Source: Actinoplanes solisilvae
GTDB taxonomy: Bacteria > Actinomycetota > Actinomycetes > Mycobacteriales > Micromonosporaceae
Assembly: GCF_003999975.1 (NCBI RefSeq)
Contig: NZ_RJAC01000005.1
Coordinates: 186,001 to 250,000, forward strand
Length of the DNA: 64,000 bases
Reading direction: 5' to 3'
In this document: positions 54,308-63,683 of the stretch, piece after piece
Numbering within the stretch: the first letter of the stretch is position 1
Layout: every line of letters begins with the position of its first letter
The notes under the pieces: model-generated
Database searches by the model: none
The model's input: the letters and a program-made list of their open reading frames with translations, nothing else
Told to the model about the DNA's origin: nothing
Translations under genes and position numbers: made by a program

Positions 54308-55024
54308 TCATGCCGCCACCTGCTCCCGGATCAAGCGCAGGAAAGCCTCTTCGAGATCGTCCGTTCCGGCGGCCGCGCGGATCGCGGGCGGGGTGTCGTC
54401 GCCGATCAGGCGGCCCTCGCGGATCAGCAGCAGGCGGTCGCAACGGCCGGCCTCGTCCATCACGTGGCTCGAGACCAGCAGCGTCGTGCCGCCCGCGGCG
54501 AGCTCGTGGAAGCGGGCCCACAGGTCGGCGCGCAGCACCGGGTCCTGCCCGACCGTCGGCTCGTCGAGCACCAGCAGCTTCGGGTCGCCGATCAGGGCGC
54601 ACGCCAGCGACGCCCGGCTCCGCTGACCACCGGAGAGATTGCCGACGAGCTGGTTCTTCGCGTCGGCCAGGCCCACGTCGGCGATCGCCCGGTCGGCCTC
54701 GGCCGCGCCCAGGCCCAGCAGGGCGGCGAAATAGCGGGCGTTCTCGCGTACGGAAAGGTCGGCGTAGACGCTCGGCGCCTGCGTGACATAACCCACCGTG
54801 CGGCGCAAGGGCGCGCTGCCCGCGGGCTCGCCCAGCACCGTGACGTCGCCGCCGCGCACGATCTGCACGCCGACAATCGCCCTGATCAGGGTCGTTTTGC
54901 CGCTGCCGCTCGGGCCGAGCAGGCCGGTCACGCGCCCGGCCGGGATGTCGCACGAGACGCCGTGCAGCACCCGTCTCTTACCCCTGTCGACGACGAGGTC
55001 CCGCACCTCGATCGCGTTGTTCAT
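54308..55024 (-). CDS. ABC transporter ATPase (DrrA/NodI-like)
   Basis: ATPase of 238 residues. Walker A LLGPSGSGKTTLIRAI near residue 35, signature LSGGQRSRASLACALIGDP near 133, Walker B LLVLDEPTVGQDP near 155 and H-loop VSSHVMDEAGRCDRLLL near 187 are all canonical. The EPTVGQDP variant is common in drug-export ABC-2 systems. ATG start at 55024, 64 bases before the permease. First gene of the operon; a strong terminator of the upstream gene precedes it. Confidence 0.92.
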   Translation of the reverse strand: MNNAIEVRDLVVDRGKRRVLHGVSCDIPAGRVTGLLGPSGSGKTTLIRAIVGVQIVRGGDVTVLGEPAGSAPLRRTVGYVTQAPSVYADLSVRENARYFAALLGLGAAEADRAIADVGLADAKNQLVGNLSGGQRSRASLACALIGDPKLLVLDEPTVGQDPVLRADLWARFHELAAGGTTLLVSSHVMDEAGRCDRLLLIREGRLIGDDTPPAIRAAAGTDDLEEAFLRLIREQVAA

Positions 55025-55109
55025 CGTGTCCTCCGTCTATTTCATCGGCTGTTGAAATCAACGCTAGATGAATTCTGCGGTGCGGTCTATGCCAGGTTCG
55101 GTCAGGCAC

Positions 55110-55146
55110 AAAAAAACACCCCCGATCCCGTACGGGACCAGGGGTG
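55110..55146 (-). terminator. intrinsic terminator of the repeat-protein gene
   Basis: Read on the minus strand: CACCCC, a loop holding the palindrome TCCCGTACGGGA, GGGGTG, then a run of seven T. This is the only textbook rho-independent terminator found in the window. It ends 13 bases beyond the stop of the 1010-residue gene and insulates the ABC-2 operon. Confidence 0.88.
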
Positions 55147-55158
55147 CTCTCGGTTGGC

Positions 55159-58100
55159 TCAGAGCGACAGGATGCGATCCAGGAACTCCCGGTAGCCGCG
55201 CATCGCCATCCGCATGCTCTCGGTGTCCGGCGTACCGGTGCCGCGCAGCGGGTCGAGCTCGTCCCGCTCGGCCAGCAGCGCCTCGGTGAGCTCGTTGACC
55301 GCGTCGGTGAGCAGGTCGTGCGCGCGGGTCAGGGCCGTCACCGGGTCGTCGACGAACTCGGCCTTGACCTCGTGCCACGCCGCCCGGAAGTGACGGGTGG
55401 CGTCCTCGTCCCAGAACGCGATGTTCCCCGCGGCGACGTCACCCGGCCGCAGCGGCGCGTCGTCGTGACCCTGCTCGTCGTCGAACTCGTCCGGCGCGGC
55501 CCGGCGACCACGGCGTACGGGCTCGGCGTCCTCGAGGCTCGCCGAGCGGCGCGGACCCTCGTCGACCGGGCCGCCGAACGTGATGCCGAGCTGGGCCTTC
55601 TCGTCGGCCGGCGGCTGAGGCTTGGCCACGGGCACCGCGATGCTGGCCGCGGCGCGCGGCGCGGGCACACCCGACACCGGTCCGGAGGCCGGGTCGGGCA
55701 GGGCCGGCGTGTACGACGGCGGCTGGCCGAAGCTCGCCCCGAAGACGGGTCCGCCGGACACGGGGGAGGCCGCGACCGGAGCACCCGAGACGGGCGGCGC
55801 CGATGTGGGGCTGACGATCGGGTGCGTCGAGGTCGGCACGGACGCCCAGCCGGCGGCGGCGCGGCGTGCGTCACCGGCGTCGTCCGCGGTGCTCCGGCCG
55901 ATGTCGTCGGTGGCGCGTCGGCTGGTCTCGTCCGCGGTGGCGGTGGCCCGGTGTCCGGCGTCGTCCGTTGCGGGGCGACGTCCGGTTTCGTCCGCGGCCC
56001 GACGTCCGGTTTCGTCCGTGGCGCGACGGGCGGGCTCGTCCGGGGTGGCTCGTTCGGCCGGCGACTCCGGGACGGCGCGGCCGGCGAGCGGCTCCGGGAC
56101 GGCACGGCCGGCCAGCGGCTCCGGGACGGCACGGCCGGCCAGCGGTTCTGGCACGGCGCGGCCGGTGAGCGGGTCCGGGACGGTGCGGCTGGTGTGCGGG
56201 TCCGGCACGGTGCGGCTGGCCAGCGGGTCCGGGACGGCGCGGCTTCCGGTCGGCTCGGGGGTGGTGCGGCTTCCGGGGGTCTCCGGGAATGCGCGGCCGG
56301 GCCCGTCCGGGGTGGCCCGGCGAGGCGTCTCGTCCGGCGTCCCGCGGCGGCCGGTGTCGTCGTCGGCGGCGGCGCGTCGCCCGGCGTCGGCCGGCCGACG
56401 CCCAGCGTCGTCGGGAGCGGCACGGCGGCCGAGGCCCTCCTCCGGTCCGCCGCCCGGCCCGGAGACCGGCGCGGCCGGCCCGGCGCCCGAGGTCGGCACA
56501 CCGGGGATCCCGGCCCGTCCGTTCATGTCATCACGCCCGTTCTCGTCTTGCGCTTCCGCGTGGTCGGCATCTTCCCCGTGCGCGGCGCCGCCGGAAACGG
56601 CTGACAGGTCCGGCCCGGAGGACCGTCCGTTCACCTCGCCCGGCGCGTGGCCGTTGAGGCCCGGCCGAGGCTCTGTGGGGTTGCGCCCGCCGAACAGGAA
56701 ACGACCGTTGCGTCCGCCAAGGCCGAAGCCACCGATATCGCCGTCCCAGGTGCTCACCCGACCGGACTCTACGGACGCCGTATCGCCGGGTTTCTCCTCC
56801 ATAGCGCCGGAGTGATCAGAATCGCGCTCGGCCGGCCCGCCTCGCACGGCGGCCGCGGGCGGCTCACTGACCTGCGAGGGCGGTCCGTTGACGGGCGAGG
56901 GCGGTCCGTTGACGGGCGAGGGCGGTCCGTTGACCTGTGCCGGCGGTCCGCTGATCTGCTGCGGGGGCCCGCTGACCTGGTTCGGCAAGCCGCTCACCGG
57001 CTGCGGCGGTCCGCTGATCGGCGAGGCTGGGCCGCTGACCTGCGAGGGCGGTCCGCTGATCGGCATCCCGCCGAGACCCGCGAGATCGCGCCCGTTGGCC
57101 GCCCGGCGCCCGTCCGGGTTCACCGATCCGCTCGAACCCCGCGGTTCGCCTGCGCCCAGCGGGGCCGGCCCTCTTGATCCGTTGAGGGAGTCGCCGGCAT
57201 CGGCCGAGCCGGACCCGGCGGCCCGTGCTTCCGGACCGGCCGGGCGCTGCGCGCCGTGCGGATCGTTCGGCGCCGCCCGCCCGCTGAGATTGAAACCGCC
57301 GAACGAACCGTTCGCGCCCGGCTCGATCCGGCCTCCGAGAGGCCCGTTCGTGTTCGGGGTGCCCGGCCCGTTGAAAGCGCCGCCGGATCCCTGGCCGCCG
57401 CTCGGGATGTTCGAAGGACCGATCGGGCGCTGACCGCCGGCAGGACCGCTCGCGCCGTCCGGGTTCGGGCCACCGCTCGCGGTGGGACCACCCACGGGTC
57501 CGGGTCCGCTGTGCGGGCCGGGTCCGCCGCTCGGGCCGGGTCCGCCGCTCGGGCCGGGCCTGCCGTCCGGGCCGGGCCTGCCGTCCGGGCCGGGCCTGCC
57601 GTCCGGGCCGGGCCTGCCGTCCGGGCCGGGCCTGCCGTCCGGGCCGGGCCTGCCGTCCGGGCCGGGCCCGAAACCGAGCCCACCGGTCGGGCTGGGTCCG
57701 CTGACGGAACCGGGTCCGTCCGTCGATGCGGGCCCGCCGATCGAGCCGGGCACGCTGGGCCAGCCGGGTGTGCCGAGCGGGCTGGGCACACCGGTGGGCT
57801 TCGGACCCTCGAACGCGTCCCCTCTCGGAGCAGGCGCCCCCAGGCCGGAAACTCCCGGGCCAGGAATTCCCGCGCCGGAGACTCCTGGACCAGAAATTCC
57901 CGGGCCGGAGACTCCCGGGGCGAACGTCGGTCGCGGAATGCCCGGTCCCACAAGACCCGACCCGCTGACCGGAGCCTGGCTCAGACCGGGCGGTCCGCTG
58001 ACGGAGATATCGGCGTTCTCGAGCGAGCGCCGGGAGCCGAGGGCGACCATCTCGGTTTCACCCGAAAGAGTGCCGGACATCGGGGGCGAATCGGGCGTGG

Positions 58101-58191
58101 CGCCCTCGTCCTCCCCGTCGCGGTGCACCGGCCAGAACCGCGCCAGCCCGCGTGTCGGCCGAGCATTGTCGGGGTTGGACGTCGGCTCCAT
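55159..58191 (-). CDS. 1010-residue Gly/Pro-rich repeat protein with conserved C-terminal domain
   Basis: Very long low-complexity protein. Residues 1-60 are mixed, with FWPVHRDGEDE. About 60-350 is Gly/Pro repeats (PGVSGPGISGPGV, (GRPGPD)6). About 370-450 is (GPPSPVN)-like repeats. About 590-790 is Arg/Thr/Pro repeats such as (GRAVPEPLA)n and (TGRRAADE)n. The last ~110 residues are a real folded domain: AFWDEDATRHFRAAWHEVKAEFVDDPVTALTRAHDLL then helices to the end. That domain is familiar from many shorter actinobacterial hypotheticals. ATG at 58191. No signal peptide or membrane segment. Role unknown; possibly a flexible scaffold. Confidence 0.8.
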   Translation of the reverse strand: MEPTSNPDNARPTRGLARFWPVHRDGEDEGATPDSPPMSGTLSGETEMVALGSRRSLENADISVSGPPGLSQAPVSGSGLVGPGIPRPTFAPGVSGPGISGPGVSGAGIPGPGVSGLGAPAPRGDAFEGPKPTGVPSPLGTPGWPSVPGSIGGPASTDGPGSVSGPSPTGGLGFGPGPDGRPGPDGRPGPDGRPGPDGRPGPDGRPGPDGRPGPSGGPGPSGGPGPHSGPGPVGGPTASGGPNPDGASGPAGGQRPIGPSNIPSGGQGSGGAFNGPGTPNTNGPLGGRIEPGANGSFGGFNLSGRAAPNDPHGAQRPAGPEARAAGSGSADAGDSLNGSRGPAPLGAGEPRGSSGSVNPDGRRAANGRDLAGLGGMPISGPPSQVSGPASPISGPPQPVSGLPNQVSGPPQQISGPPAQVNGPPSPVNGPPSPVNGPPSQVSEPPAAAVRGGPAERDSDHSGAMEEKPGDTASVESGRVSTWDGDIGGFGLGGRNGRFLFGGRNPTEPRPGLNGHAPGEVNGRSSGPDLSAVSGGAAHGEDADHAEAQDENGRDDMNGRAGIPGVPTSGAGPAAPVSGPGGGPEEGLGRRAAPDDAGRRPADAGRRAAADDDTGRRGTPDETPRRATPDGPGRAFPETPGSRTTPEPTGSRAVPDPLASRTVPDPHTSRTVPDPLTGRAVPEPLAGRAVPEPLAGRAVPEPLAGRAVPESPAERATPDEPARRATDETGRRAADETGRRPATDDAGHRATATADETSRRATDDIGRSTADDAGDARRAAAGWASVPTSTHPIVSPTSAPPVSGAPVAASPVSGGPVFGASFGQPPSYTPALPDPASGPVSGVPAPRAAASIAVPVAKPQPPADEKAQLGITFGGPVDEGPRRSASLEDAEPVRRGRRAAPDEFDDEQGHDDAPLRPGDVAAGNIAFWDEDATRHFRAAWHEVKAEFVDDPVTALTRAHDLLTDAVNELTEALLAERDELDPLRGTGTPDTESMRMAMRGYREFLDRILSL
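57551..57658 (-). repeat. 18-bp tandem array coding (GRPGPD)6
   Basis: Six consecutive 18-bp units (57551, 57569, 57587, 57605, 57623, 57641), identical in sequence, encode six GRPGPD hexapeptides on the minus strand. It is the purest repeat in the Gly/Pro region and a likely site of length variation. Confidence 0.85.
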
Positions 58192-58432
58192 CGGTTTGAG
58201 ACTCCCGTCGCTCCGGCTCCGCCACCCGCGGACTTGAGCTGCGGTAACCCTCTCGGGAGGCGGCTGAGGGCACCCCTGACTGGGTGCAGCGCACGACGAC
58301 GGTACCGAACAGGAGGTCCGGAGGCACTACCCGTGCCCGGATCGTGGGGCACCGTCGTCCACCCGACAGCGCACTTCAGAACCCCGGTGGGGCGCGGTGT
58401 CGGGCGGGGTCGGCGCATGGGCGCCGATGGGG

Positions 58433-58438
58433 GAGAAT
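58433..58438 (+). promoter_or_regulatory. possible leaderless -10 element of hisI
   Basis: GAGAAT ends six bases before the hisI GTG and no ribosome-binding site is present, consistent with a leaderless start. It lies in the 253-base divergent gap before the repeat-protein gene, which also holds a small GCACCC/GGGTGC hairpin (58270-58287). Confidence 0.35.
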
Positions 58439-58444
58439 CGTGGC

Positions 58445-58804
58445 GTGGTAGTCAAGAACGACCTTGATCCGGTGATCGCGGCCAAGCTCAAGCGCACGCC
58501 CGACGGCCTCGTCGCGGCGATCGTGCGGGAGCACGGCAGTGGTGACGTGCTCATGCTCGCCTGGATGGACGACGAGGCGCTGCATCGCACGCTGACGACC
58601 GGGCGGGCGACCTACTGGTCCCGCAGCCGTCAGGAATATTGGGTCAAGGGCGCGACCTCCGGCCACTACCAATTCGTCCGCAACGTCGCCCTCGACTGTG
58701 ACGGCGACGCTTTGCTCGTCACGGTCGAGCAGGTCGGTGCGGCCTGCCACACCGGCGAGCACACGTGCTTCCACGACGAGCTGCCGGTGGTGACGGCGTC
58801 GTGA
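58445..58804 (+). CDS. hisI: phosphoribosyl-AMP cyclohydrolase HisI
   Basis: Zinc/magnesium enzyme of 119 residues that opens the adenine ring of PR-AMP; only the HisI part is present, without a HisE fusion. Family motifs: [35 protein letters not shown] (about 37-72), [26 protein letters not shown] with the metal-binding Asp and Cys residues (about 82-107). The GTG at 58445 gives the standard N-terminus; the longer frame to 58397 seems spurious. Stop overlaps trpE (GTGA), joining histidine and tryptophan synthesis in one transcript. Confidence 0.93.
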   Translation: MVVKNDLDPVIAAKLKRTPDGLVAAIVREHGSGDVLMLAWMDDEALHRTLTTGRATYWSRSRQEYWVKGATSGHYQFVRNVALDCDGDALLVTVEQVGAACHTGEHTCFHDELPVVTAS

Positions 58805-60333
58805 CCAGCGGGGCGGTCTTCCCGGACGAAGCCGGCTTCCTCAAGGCGCGCCGACGCGTCGTGCCGGTGACGCGCAAGCTGCTGGCTGACGGCGAGACGC
58901 CGGTCGGGGTCTACACCAAGCTCGCGGGCGGCCCCGGCACGTTCCTGCTCGAGTCGGCCGAGCAGGGCGCGGGCCCGTCCGGCGCCGCCTGGTCGCGCTA
59001 TTCGTTCGTGGGTGTGCGCAGCGCCGCGACGCTGGTCGAGCGCGACGGCGAGGCCCACTGGCTGGGCGTCCCGCCCGCGGGGGTGCCGCTCGACGGCGAC
59101 CCGGTGGTCGCGTTGCGCGAGACCGTCGCCGCCCTCGCCGACGGGCCGGCCGCGGGTGATCTGCCCCCGCTGACCGGCGGCATGGTCGGTTATCTGAGCT
59201 ATGACCTCGTACGCCGTTTCGAGCGCCTGCCCGTGTCGGCGAGCGACGATCTGCGGCTGCCCGAGCTGGGCATGATGCTCGCCACCGACCTGGTCGTGCT
59301 CGACCACTTCGACGGCTCGGCGATCCTGGTGGCCAACGCCGTGCTGGCCGACGACGCCGACGACGACTCCAGGAAAGCGGCCTATCACAACGCCGTCGGC
59401 CGTCTCGACGCGATGACCACGGCGTTGTCCCGGCCGACCCCGCCGATGATCTCCACGGTGGAGCGCCGGCCGGCGGGCGAGCCGGTCAGCCGCACCGCGC
59501 CGGGCGAATACCAGAAGGCGGTCGACGAGGCCAAGGAAGCCATCCGGGCCGGCGAGTGCTTCCAGATCGTCGTGGCCCAGCGGTTCGAGCGGCCCACCGA
59601 CGCGAACCCGCTCGACGTCTATCGCGTGCTGCGGGCGACGAACCCCAGTCCGTACATGTATCTGCTTCGTTTCGACGACTTCGACATCGTCGGCTCGTCG
59701 CCCGAGGCCCACCTCAAGGTCAGCTCGGACGAGGAAGGCACCCGGCGGGCGCTGCTGCACCCGATCGCGGGCACCCGCTGGCGCGGCGCGACCCCCGAGC
59801 TCGACAACGCGCTCGCCGCCGAGCTGCTGGCCGACCCCAAGGAGCGTTCCGAGCACGTGATGCTGGTCGACCTGGGCCGTAACGACCTGGGCCGGGTGTG
59901 CAAGGCCGGCTCGGTCGAGGTGCCCGAGTTCGCGCGCATCGAGCGCTACAGCCATGTGATGCACATCGTGTCGACCGTCATCGGTGAGCTGCGCGACGAC
60001 CGGTCGGCGTTCGACGCGCTGGCCGCGACGTTCCCGGCGGGCACGCTGTCGGGGGCGCCGAAGGTGCGCGCCATGGAGATCATCGAGTCGTTGGAGCCGA
60101 CGCGCCGCGGTCTCTACGGCGGCACGGTCGGCTATTTCGGGTTCGCCGGCGACATGGACATGGCGATCGCGATCCGTACGGCGCTGCTCAAGGACGGCGT
60201 GGCCTATGTGGGCGCGGGCGCCGGCATCGTCGCCGACTCCGACCCGGCTGCCGAAGAGCAGGAGACCCGTAACAAGGCGGCGGCGGTGCTGGCCGCGATC
60301 GCCTCGGCCGAGACGCTGCGTGCCGCCCGATGA
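58801..60333 (+). CDS. trpE: anthranilate synthase component I TrpE
   Basis: Chorismate-using enzyme of 510 residues, the committed step to tryptophan. The N-terminal regulatory motif LLES (FLLESAEQ, near residue 55) and downstream Ser are those that bind feedback tryptophan. The catalytic domain shows [15 protein letters not shown] near 245, [10 protein letters not shown] near 297, IAGTRWRG near 325, [20 protein letters not shown] near 345, and [17 protein letters not shown] near 415. GTG overlaps the hisI stop. trpG and trpD are not in the window. Confidence 0.95.
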   Translation: MTSGAVFPDEAGFLKARRRVVPVTRKLLADGETPVGVYTKLAGGPGTFLLESAEQGAGPSGAAWSRYSFVGVRSAATLVERDGEAHWLGVPPAGVPLDGDPVVALRETVAALADGPAAGDLPPLTGGMVGYLSYDLVRRFERLPVSASDDLRLPELGMMLATDLVVLDHFDGSAILVANAVLADDADDDSRKAAYHNAVGRLDAMTTALSRPTPPMISTVERRPAGEPVSRTAPGEYQKAVDEAKEAIRAGECFQIVVAQRFERPTDANPLDVYRVLRATNPSPYMYLLRFDDFDIVGSSPEAHLKVSSDEEGTRRALLHPIAGTRWRGATPELDNALAAELLADPKERSEHVMLVDLGRNDLGRVCKAGSVEVPEFARIERYSHVMHIVSTVIGELRDDRSAFDALAATFPAGTLSGAPKVRAMEIIESLEPTRRGLYGGTVGYFGFAGDMDMAIAIRTALLKDGVAYVGAGAGIVADSDPAAEEQETRNKAAAVLAAIASAETLRAAR

Positions 60334-60878
60334 ACCGTCGTTCCTATCTGCTGTCCCTGCTCGCCTGCCTGGCCGGTTCGGGCCTGGCCGCGTACGGGGC
60401 CACGCGCACCTGGTCGGTGCAGGTGACCGAGCGTCCGGGTCTGTCCGATCTGCGTACGGTCCAGACCGGCGCCGATCTCGAGCCGTGGCTGATCGGTCTG
60501 GCCCTGGTCGGCCTGGCCGGCACGGGAGCCCTGCTGGCGACGCACGGCTGGCTGCGGCGGGTCCTGGGCGGTCTGCTGGCGCTGGCCGGGGTCGGTGTCG
60601 TGATCGGCGCGGTCGCCGGCCGGGCGGGCCTCGACCCGGGCGCGGCCGGCAGCGGCGGCACGATCTGGCCGGTGGCCTGTGCTCTCGGGGGCGCGATCGT
60701 CGTGGCCGGCGGGCTGGTCGCGGCGCGTCACGGGCATCGGTGGCCGCGCATGTCAGCCCGGTACGACCGCAAGCCCGCGCCGGTGGGTGCGCCGGAGGCG
60801 CCGGGTCTCAACGTGAAGCCGGTCGACAACCGAGCCGCCTGGGACTCGCTGGACCGGGGCAACGACCCGACGGCGTAA
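60330..60878 (+). CDS. Trp biosynthesis-associated membrane protein
   Basis: Membrane protein of 182 residues with four hydrophobic segments (about 8-26, 50-70, 78-98, 110-132) and a cytoplasmic tail. SGLAAYGATRTWSVQVTERPGLSDL after the first helix, and the position directly after trpE (ATGA overlap), match the actinobacterial TIGR02234/Trp_oprn_chp family. Its role in tryptophan synthesis is unproven. Confidence 0.85.
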   Translation: MNRRSYLLSLLACLAGSGLAAYGATRTWSVQVTERPGLSDLRTVQTGADLEPWLIGLALVGLAGTGALLATHGWLRRVLGGLLALAGVGVVIGAVAGRAGLDPGAAGSGGTIWPVACALGGAIVVAGGLVAARHGHRWPRMSARYDRKPAPVGAPEAPGLNVKPVDNRAAWDSLDRGNDPTA

Positions 60879-60928
60879 CCCCCCAAGATCAGCGGGGAAG
60901 AAGTAGCTGGCCGGTGGGGAAGTGGCCG

Positions 60929-60956
60929 GCCGGGCTGCAAGCGGTAAGAGCCCGGC
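60929..60956. terminator. hairpin between convergent genes
   Basis: GCCGGGCT (60929-60936) and AGCCCGGC (60949-60956) form an 8-bp stem with a 12-base loop in the 83-base gap after the Trp membrane protein and just before the stop of the opposed 88-residue gene. No T-run. Could end transcription from both sides. Confidence 0.5.
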
Positions 60957-60961
60957 AAGAA

Positions 60962-61228
60962 TCAGCGGGTCTTGGCGAGGTGGCGGCGGGCCGGGGCGGG
61001 GCGGGCGATCAGGGCGGCCACCTCGCGGGTGAGCTCGGCGCGGGCCTCGTGGCGCGCGCGGTCTTCCAGGGTTGCGGCCCACGCGTTGTCGCGGGCGGTG
61101 CGAACGTTGTCGTCGCCCACAACCCGCCGCTGCACCTCGGTGACGATTTCGGCGGCGGCGGAGAAGAAGGCGCGGGAGACGTTGGCCAAGCCGGCGGGCT
61201 CGGCCGGAACGGTCCGGATGGCGGCCAC
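60962..61228 (-). CDS. 88-residue helical hypothetical protein
   Basis: Short protein predicted to be almost all helix: FFSAAAEIVTEVQRRVVGDDNVRTARDNAWAATLEDRARHEARAELTREVAALIA. No family recognised. GTG at 61228 with GGGGAG upstream. It is read against the trp genes, at the place where other actinobacteria have small trp-cluster genes on the same strand. Coding by composition and plausible ribosome site; function unknown. Confidence 0.6.
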   Translation of the reverse strand: MAAIRTVPAEPAGLANVSRAFFSAAAEIVTEVQRRVVGDDNVRTARDNAWAATLEDRARHEARAELTREVAALIARPAPARRHLAKTR

Positions 61229-61593
61229 GAGAAACTCCCCATCGTTTCGATCGACGGTTTGGCTTTATGTTTTCCGCTGCGGGTGGGTTCAGTTCTGAGC
61301 TGGCAGGCGTTCGGAACGCCTCGACCAGTCTGCCTGGAACTCATCATTCCCGGGCCCTATTTCCGGTGAGTGACGGTCGTGTCAACGCAATGTCGGGTCC
61401 ACCGATCAGATGAGGTGTCCCTGGCAGGCGGCCCGCCGGGGGCGGACCCCTGTGACGGAAGTGACAGATCGTGCGCGAGCAGGCCGCATTATGCAACAGG
61501 CCTCCTGGTGAGGCGCGCCATACCCCGGGCGGCCTTGCGCGACCGCGACCTCCTAGCATCGGGCGGAGGACACCCGGAGAGGGGAGTCATTTC
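61229..61593. other. 365-base divergent control region before trpC
   Basis: No gene seen. It starts with a more AT-rich part (61240-61370) that probably holds the promoter of the 88-residue gene (CATAAA-like -10 on the minus strand). Nearer trpC are a small hairpin GCCTC-CTGGT-GAGGC (61500-61514), a -10-like TAGCAT (61554-61559) without a good -35, and the ribosome site GAGAGGGGAG. I find no run of Trp codons, so no classical trp attenuator leader peptide is evident. Confidence 0.45.
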
Positions 61594-62445
61594 GTGACAT
61601 CCGATCAGCAGGCGGAAGCGGGTTCTGGCGGACCGCAGAACGTGCTGGAGGAGATCCTCGCCGGAGTGCGCGAGGACGTGGCGGCCCGGCAGGAGAAGGT
61701 GCCGCTGGAACAGGTTCGGGAGGCGGCTGCGGCGACCCCGCCGGCGATCGACGCCTATGCGGCGTTGCGCAAGCCGGGGGTAGCGGTGATCGCCGAGGTG
61801 AAGCGGTCGTCGCCGTCCAAGGGCGCGCTGGCCGACATACCCGATCCGGCCGAGCTGGCCACCGAGTACGCGGCAGGCGGCGCTCGGTGCATCAGCGTGC
61901 TCACCGAGGGCCGATGGTTCGGCGGGTCGCTCGACGACCTGCGGGCCGTGCGGGCCTCGGTGCAGGTCCCCGTGCTCCGCAAGGATTTCGTGGTCTCCAG
62001 CTATCAGGTGCACGAGGCTCGTGCACACGGCGCCGACATGGTGCTCCTGATCGTCGCGGCCCTCGAGCAGAACGTGCTCATGGGCCTGCTCGAGCGCATC
62101 GAGTCGCTCGGCATGACGGCGCTCGTCGAGGTGCACAACGAGGAGGAGGCCGACCGCGCCCTCGAGGCGAACGCGAAGGTCATCGGCGTGAACGCCCGTG
62201 ACCTGCGCACGCTCGAGGTCGACCGGTCGGTGTTCGAGCGCATCGCGCCCGGGCTGCCGAACAACGTCGTGAAGATCGCCGAGTCGGGCGTGCGGGGGCC
62301 GCACGACCTGATCCGGTACGCGTCGGCGGGCGCCGACGCCGTGCTGGTGGGCGAGGGCCTGGTGACGCAGAAGGCGCCGCGCGACGCGGTGGCCGAGCTG
62401 GTGAACGCGGGCAACCACCCGGCGACGCCCCGGCCGGTGCGGTGA
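61594..62445 (+). CDS. trpC: indole-3-glycerol phosphate synthase TrpC
   Basis: Barrel enzyme of 283 residues that closes the indole ring. The active-site lysine region [15 protein letters not shown] is near residue 65, [12 protein letters not shown] near 128, the Glu in [13 protein letters not shown] near 178, [11 protein letters not shown] near 203, and [12 protein letters not shown] near 228. The frame is open to 61471, but GTG 61594 follows GAGAGGGGAG and gives a normal length. Stop overlaps trpB (GTGA). Confidence 0.94.
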   Translation: MTSDQQAEAGSGGPQNVLEEILAGVREDVAARQEKVPLEQVREAAAATPPAIDAYAALRKPGVAVIAEVKRSSPSKGALADIPDPAELATEYAAGGARCISVLTEGRWFGGSLDDLRAVRASVQVPVLRKDFVVSSYQVHEARAHGADMVLLIVAALEQNVLMGLLERIESLGMTALVEVHNEEEADRALEANAKVIGVNARDLRTLEVDRSVFERIAPGLPNNVVKIAESGVRGPHDLIRYASAGADAVLVGEGLVTQKAPRDAVAELVNAGNHPATPRPVR

Positions 62446-63683
62446 GCGCCCCGGTGCTGCCCGACCTGGCCGGGCACTTCGGGCGCTACGGCGGCCGGTT
62501 CGTGCCCGAGGCCCTGGTGCGGGCGCTGGACGAGCTCGACGCGGCCTACCGGACGGCGAAGAACGACCCGGCGTTCCAGGCGGAGTTCTCCGATCTGCTG
62601 GTGAACTACGCGGGCGTGCCGTCGCTGCTCTACCGGGCGTCGCGCCTGTCGCAGGTGCTCGGGGCCGAGATCCTGCTCAAGCGGGAGGACCTGAACCACA
62701 CCGGCGCTCACAAGGTGCGCAACGTGCTGGGTCAGGCCCTGCTGGCCAAGCGGATGGGCAAGCCGCGGGTGATCGCCGAGACCGGCGCCGGTCAGCACGG
62801 CGTGGCCAGCGCGACCGCGGCGGCGCTGCTCGACCTCGAGTGCGTGGTCTACATGGGCGAGATGGATACCGAGCGGCAGGCGCTGAACGTGGCCCGCATG
62901 CGCATGCTCGGTGCCACCGTCGTGCCGGTGACCAACGGTTCGCGCACCCTCAAGGACGCGCTCAACGAGGCTCTGCGTGACTGGGTGGCCAGCGTCGACA
63001 CCACCCACTACCTGCTCGGTACGGCGGCCGGCCCGGCCCCGTTCCCCGAGATCGTCCGCGATTTCGTGGGCGGCATCGGGATCGAGGCGCGCGAGCAGTG
63101 CCTGGCCCAGCTCGGCCGGCTGCCCGACGCGGTGGCGGCGTGCGTGGGCGGCGGGTCGAACGCGATCGGCATCTTCCACGCGTTCGTCCCCGACGACACG
63201 GTGCAGCTCTTCGGCTTCGAGGCCGGCGGTGAGGGCGTGGCGACCGGCCGGCACGCGGCGTCGATCACCGGTGGTTCGTCGGGTGTGCTGCACGGCGCCC
63301 GCACGTACGTGCTGCAGGACGAGGACGGGCAGACCGTCGAGTCGCATTCGATCTCGGCCGGTCTCGACTACCCGGGTGTCGGCCCCGAGCATGCGTGGCT
63401 GCACGACACCGGCCGGGCGACGTATGAGCCGGTGACCGACGACGAGGCGATGGCCGCGTTCCAGCTGCTGTGCCGCACCGAGGGGATCATCCCGGCCATC
63501 GAGAGCGCGCACGCGCTGGCCGGCGCCGCCCGCATCGTGCCGCAGCTGCGTGAGGAGCTGGGCCGCACGCCGACGATCGTGGTCAACCTGTCCGGTCGCG
63601 GCGACAAGGACGTCCACACGGCGGGCGCCTACTTCGGCATCCTCGACCAGGTCGAGGCCGTCGTCCCGGGAGAGAACACGTGA
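62442..63683 (+). CDS. trpB: tryptophan synthase beta chain TrpB
   Basis: PLP enzyme of 413 residues that joins indole and serine. The cofactor lysine is in [15 protein letters not shown] (near residue 88), the catalytic/indole-channel [12 protein letters not shown] near 110, the PLP-phosphate loop [10 protein letters not shown] near 234, and the terminal [12 protein letters not shown]. This is the standard TrpB1 type, not TrpB2. GTG start overlaps trpC; stop overlaps trpA. Confidence 0.97.
   Translation: MSAPVLPDLAGHFGRYGGRFVPEALVRALDELDAAYRTAKNDPAFQAEFSDLLVNYAGVPSLLYRASRLSQVLGAEILLKREDLNHTGAHKVRNVLGQALLAKRMGKPRVIAETGAGQHGVASATAAALLDLECVVYMGEMDTERQALNVARMRMLGATVVPVTNGSRTLKDALNEALRDWVASVDTTHYLLGTAAGPAPFPEIVRDFVGGIGIEAREQCLAQLGRLPDAVAACVGGGSNAIGIFHAFVPDDTVQLFGFEAGGEGVATGRHAASITGGSSGVLHGARTYVLQDEDGQTVESHSISAGLDYPGVGPEHAWLHDTGRATYEPVTDDEAMAAFQLLCRTEGIIPAIESAHALAGAARIVPQLREELGRTPTIVVNLSGRGDKDVHTAGAYFGILDQVEAVVPGENT

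Noticed and set aside
55144..58467. Several long plus-strand frames opposite the 1010-residue protein
   Set aside because: They mirror the repeats; the minus strand has the conserved C-terminal domain, a start and an intrinsic terminator.
61370..61593. Trp attenuator upstream of trpC
   Set aside because: No short frame with consecutive Trp codons and no terminator/antiterminator pair is visible.
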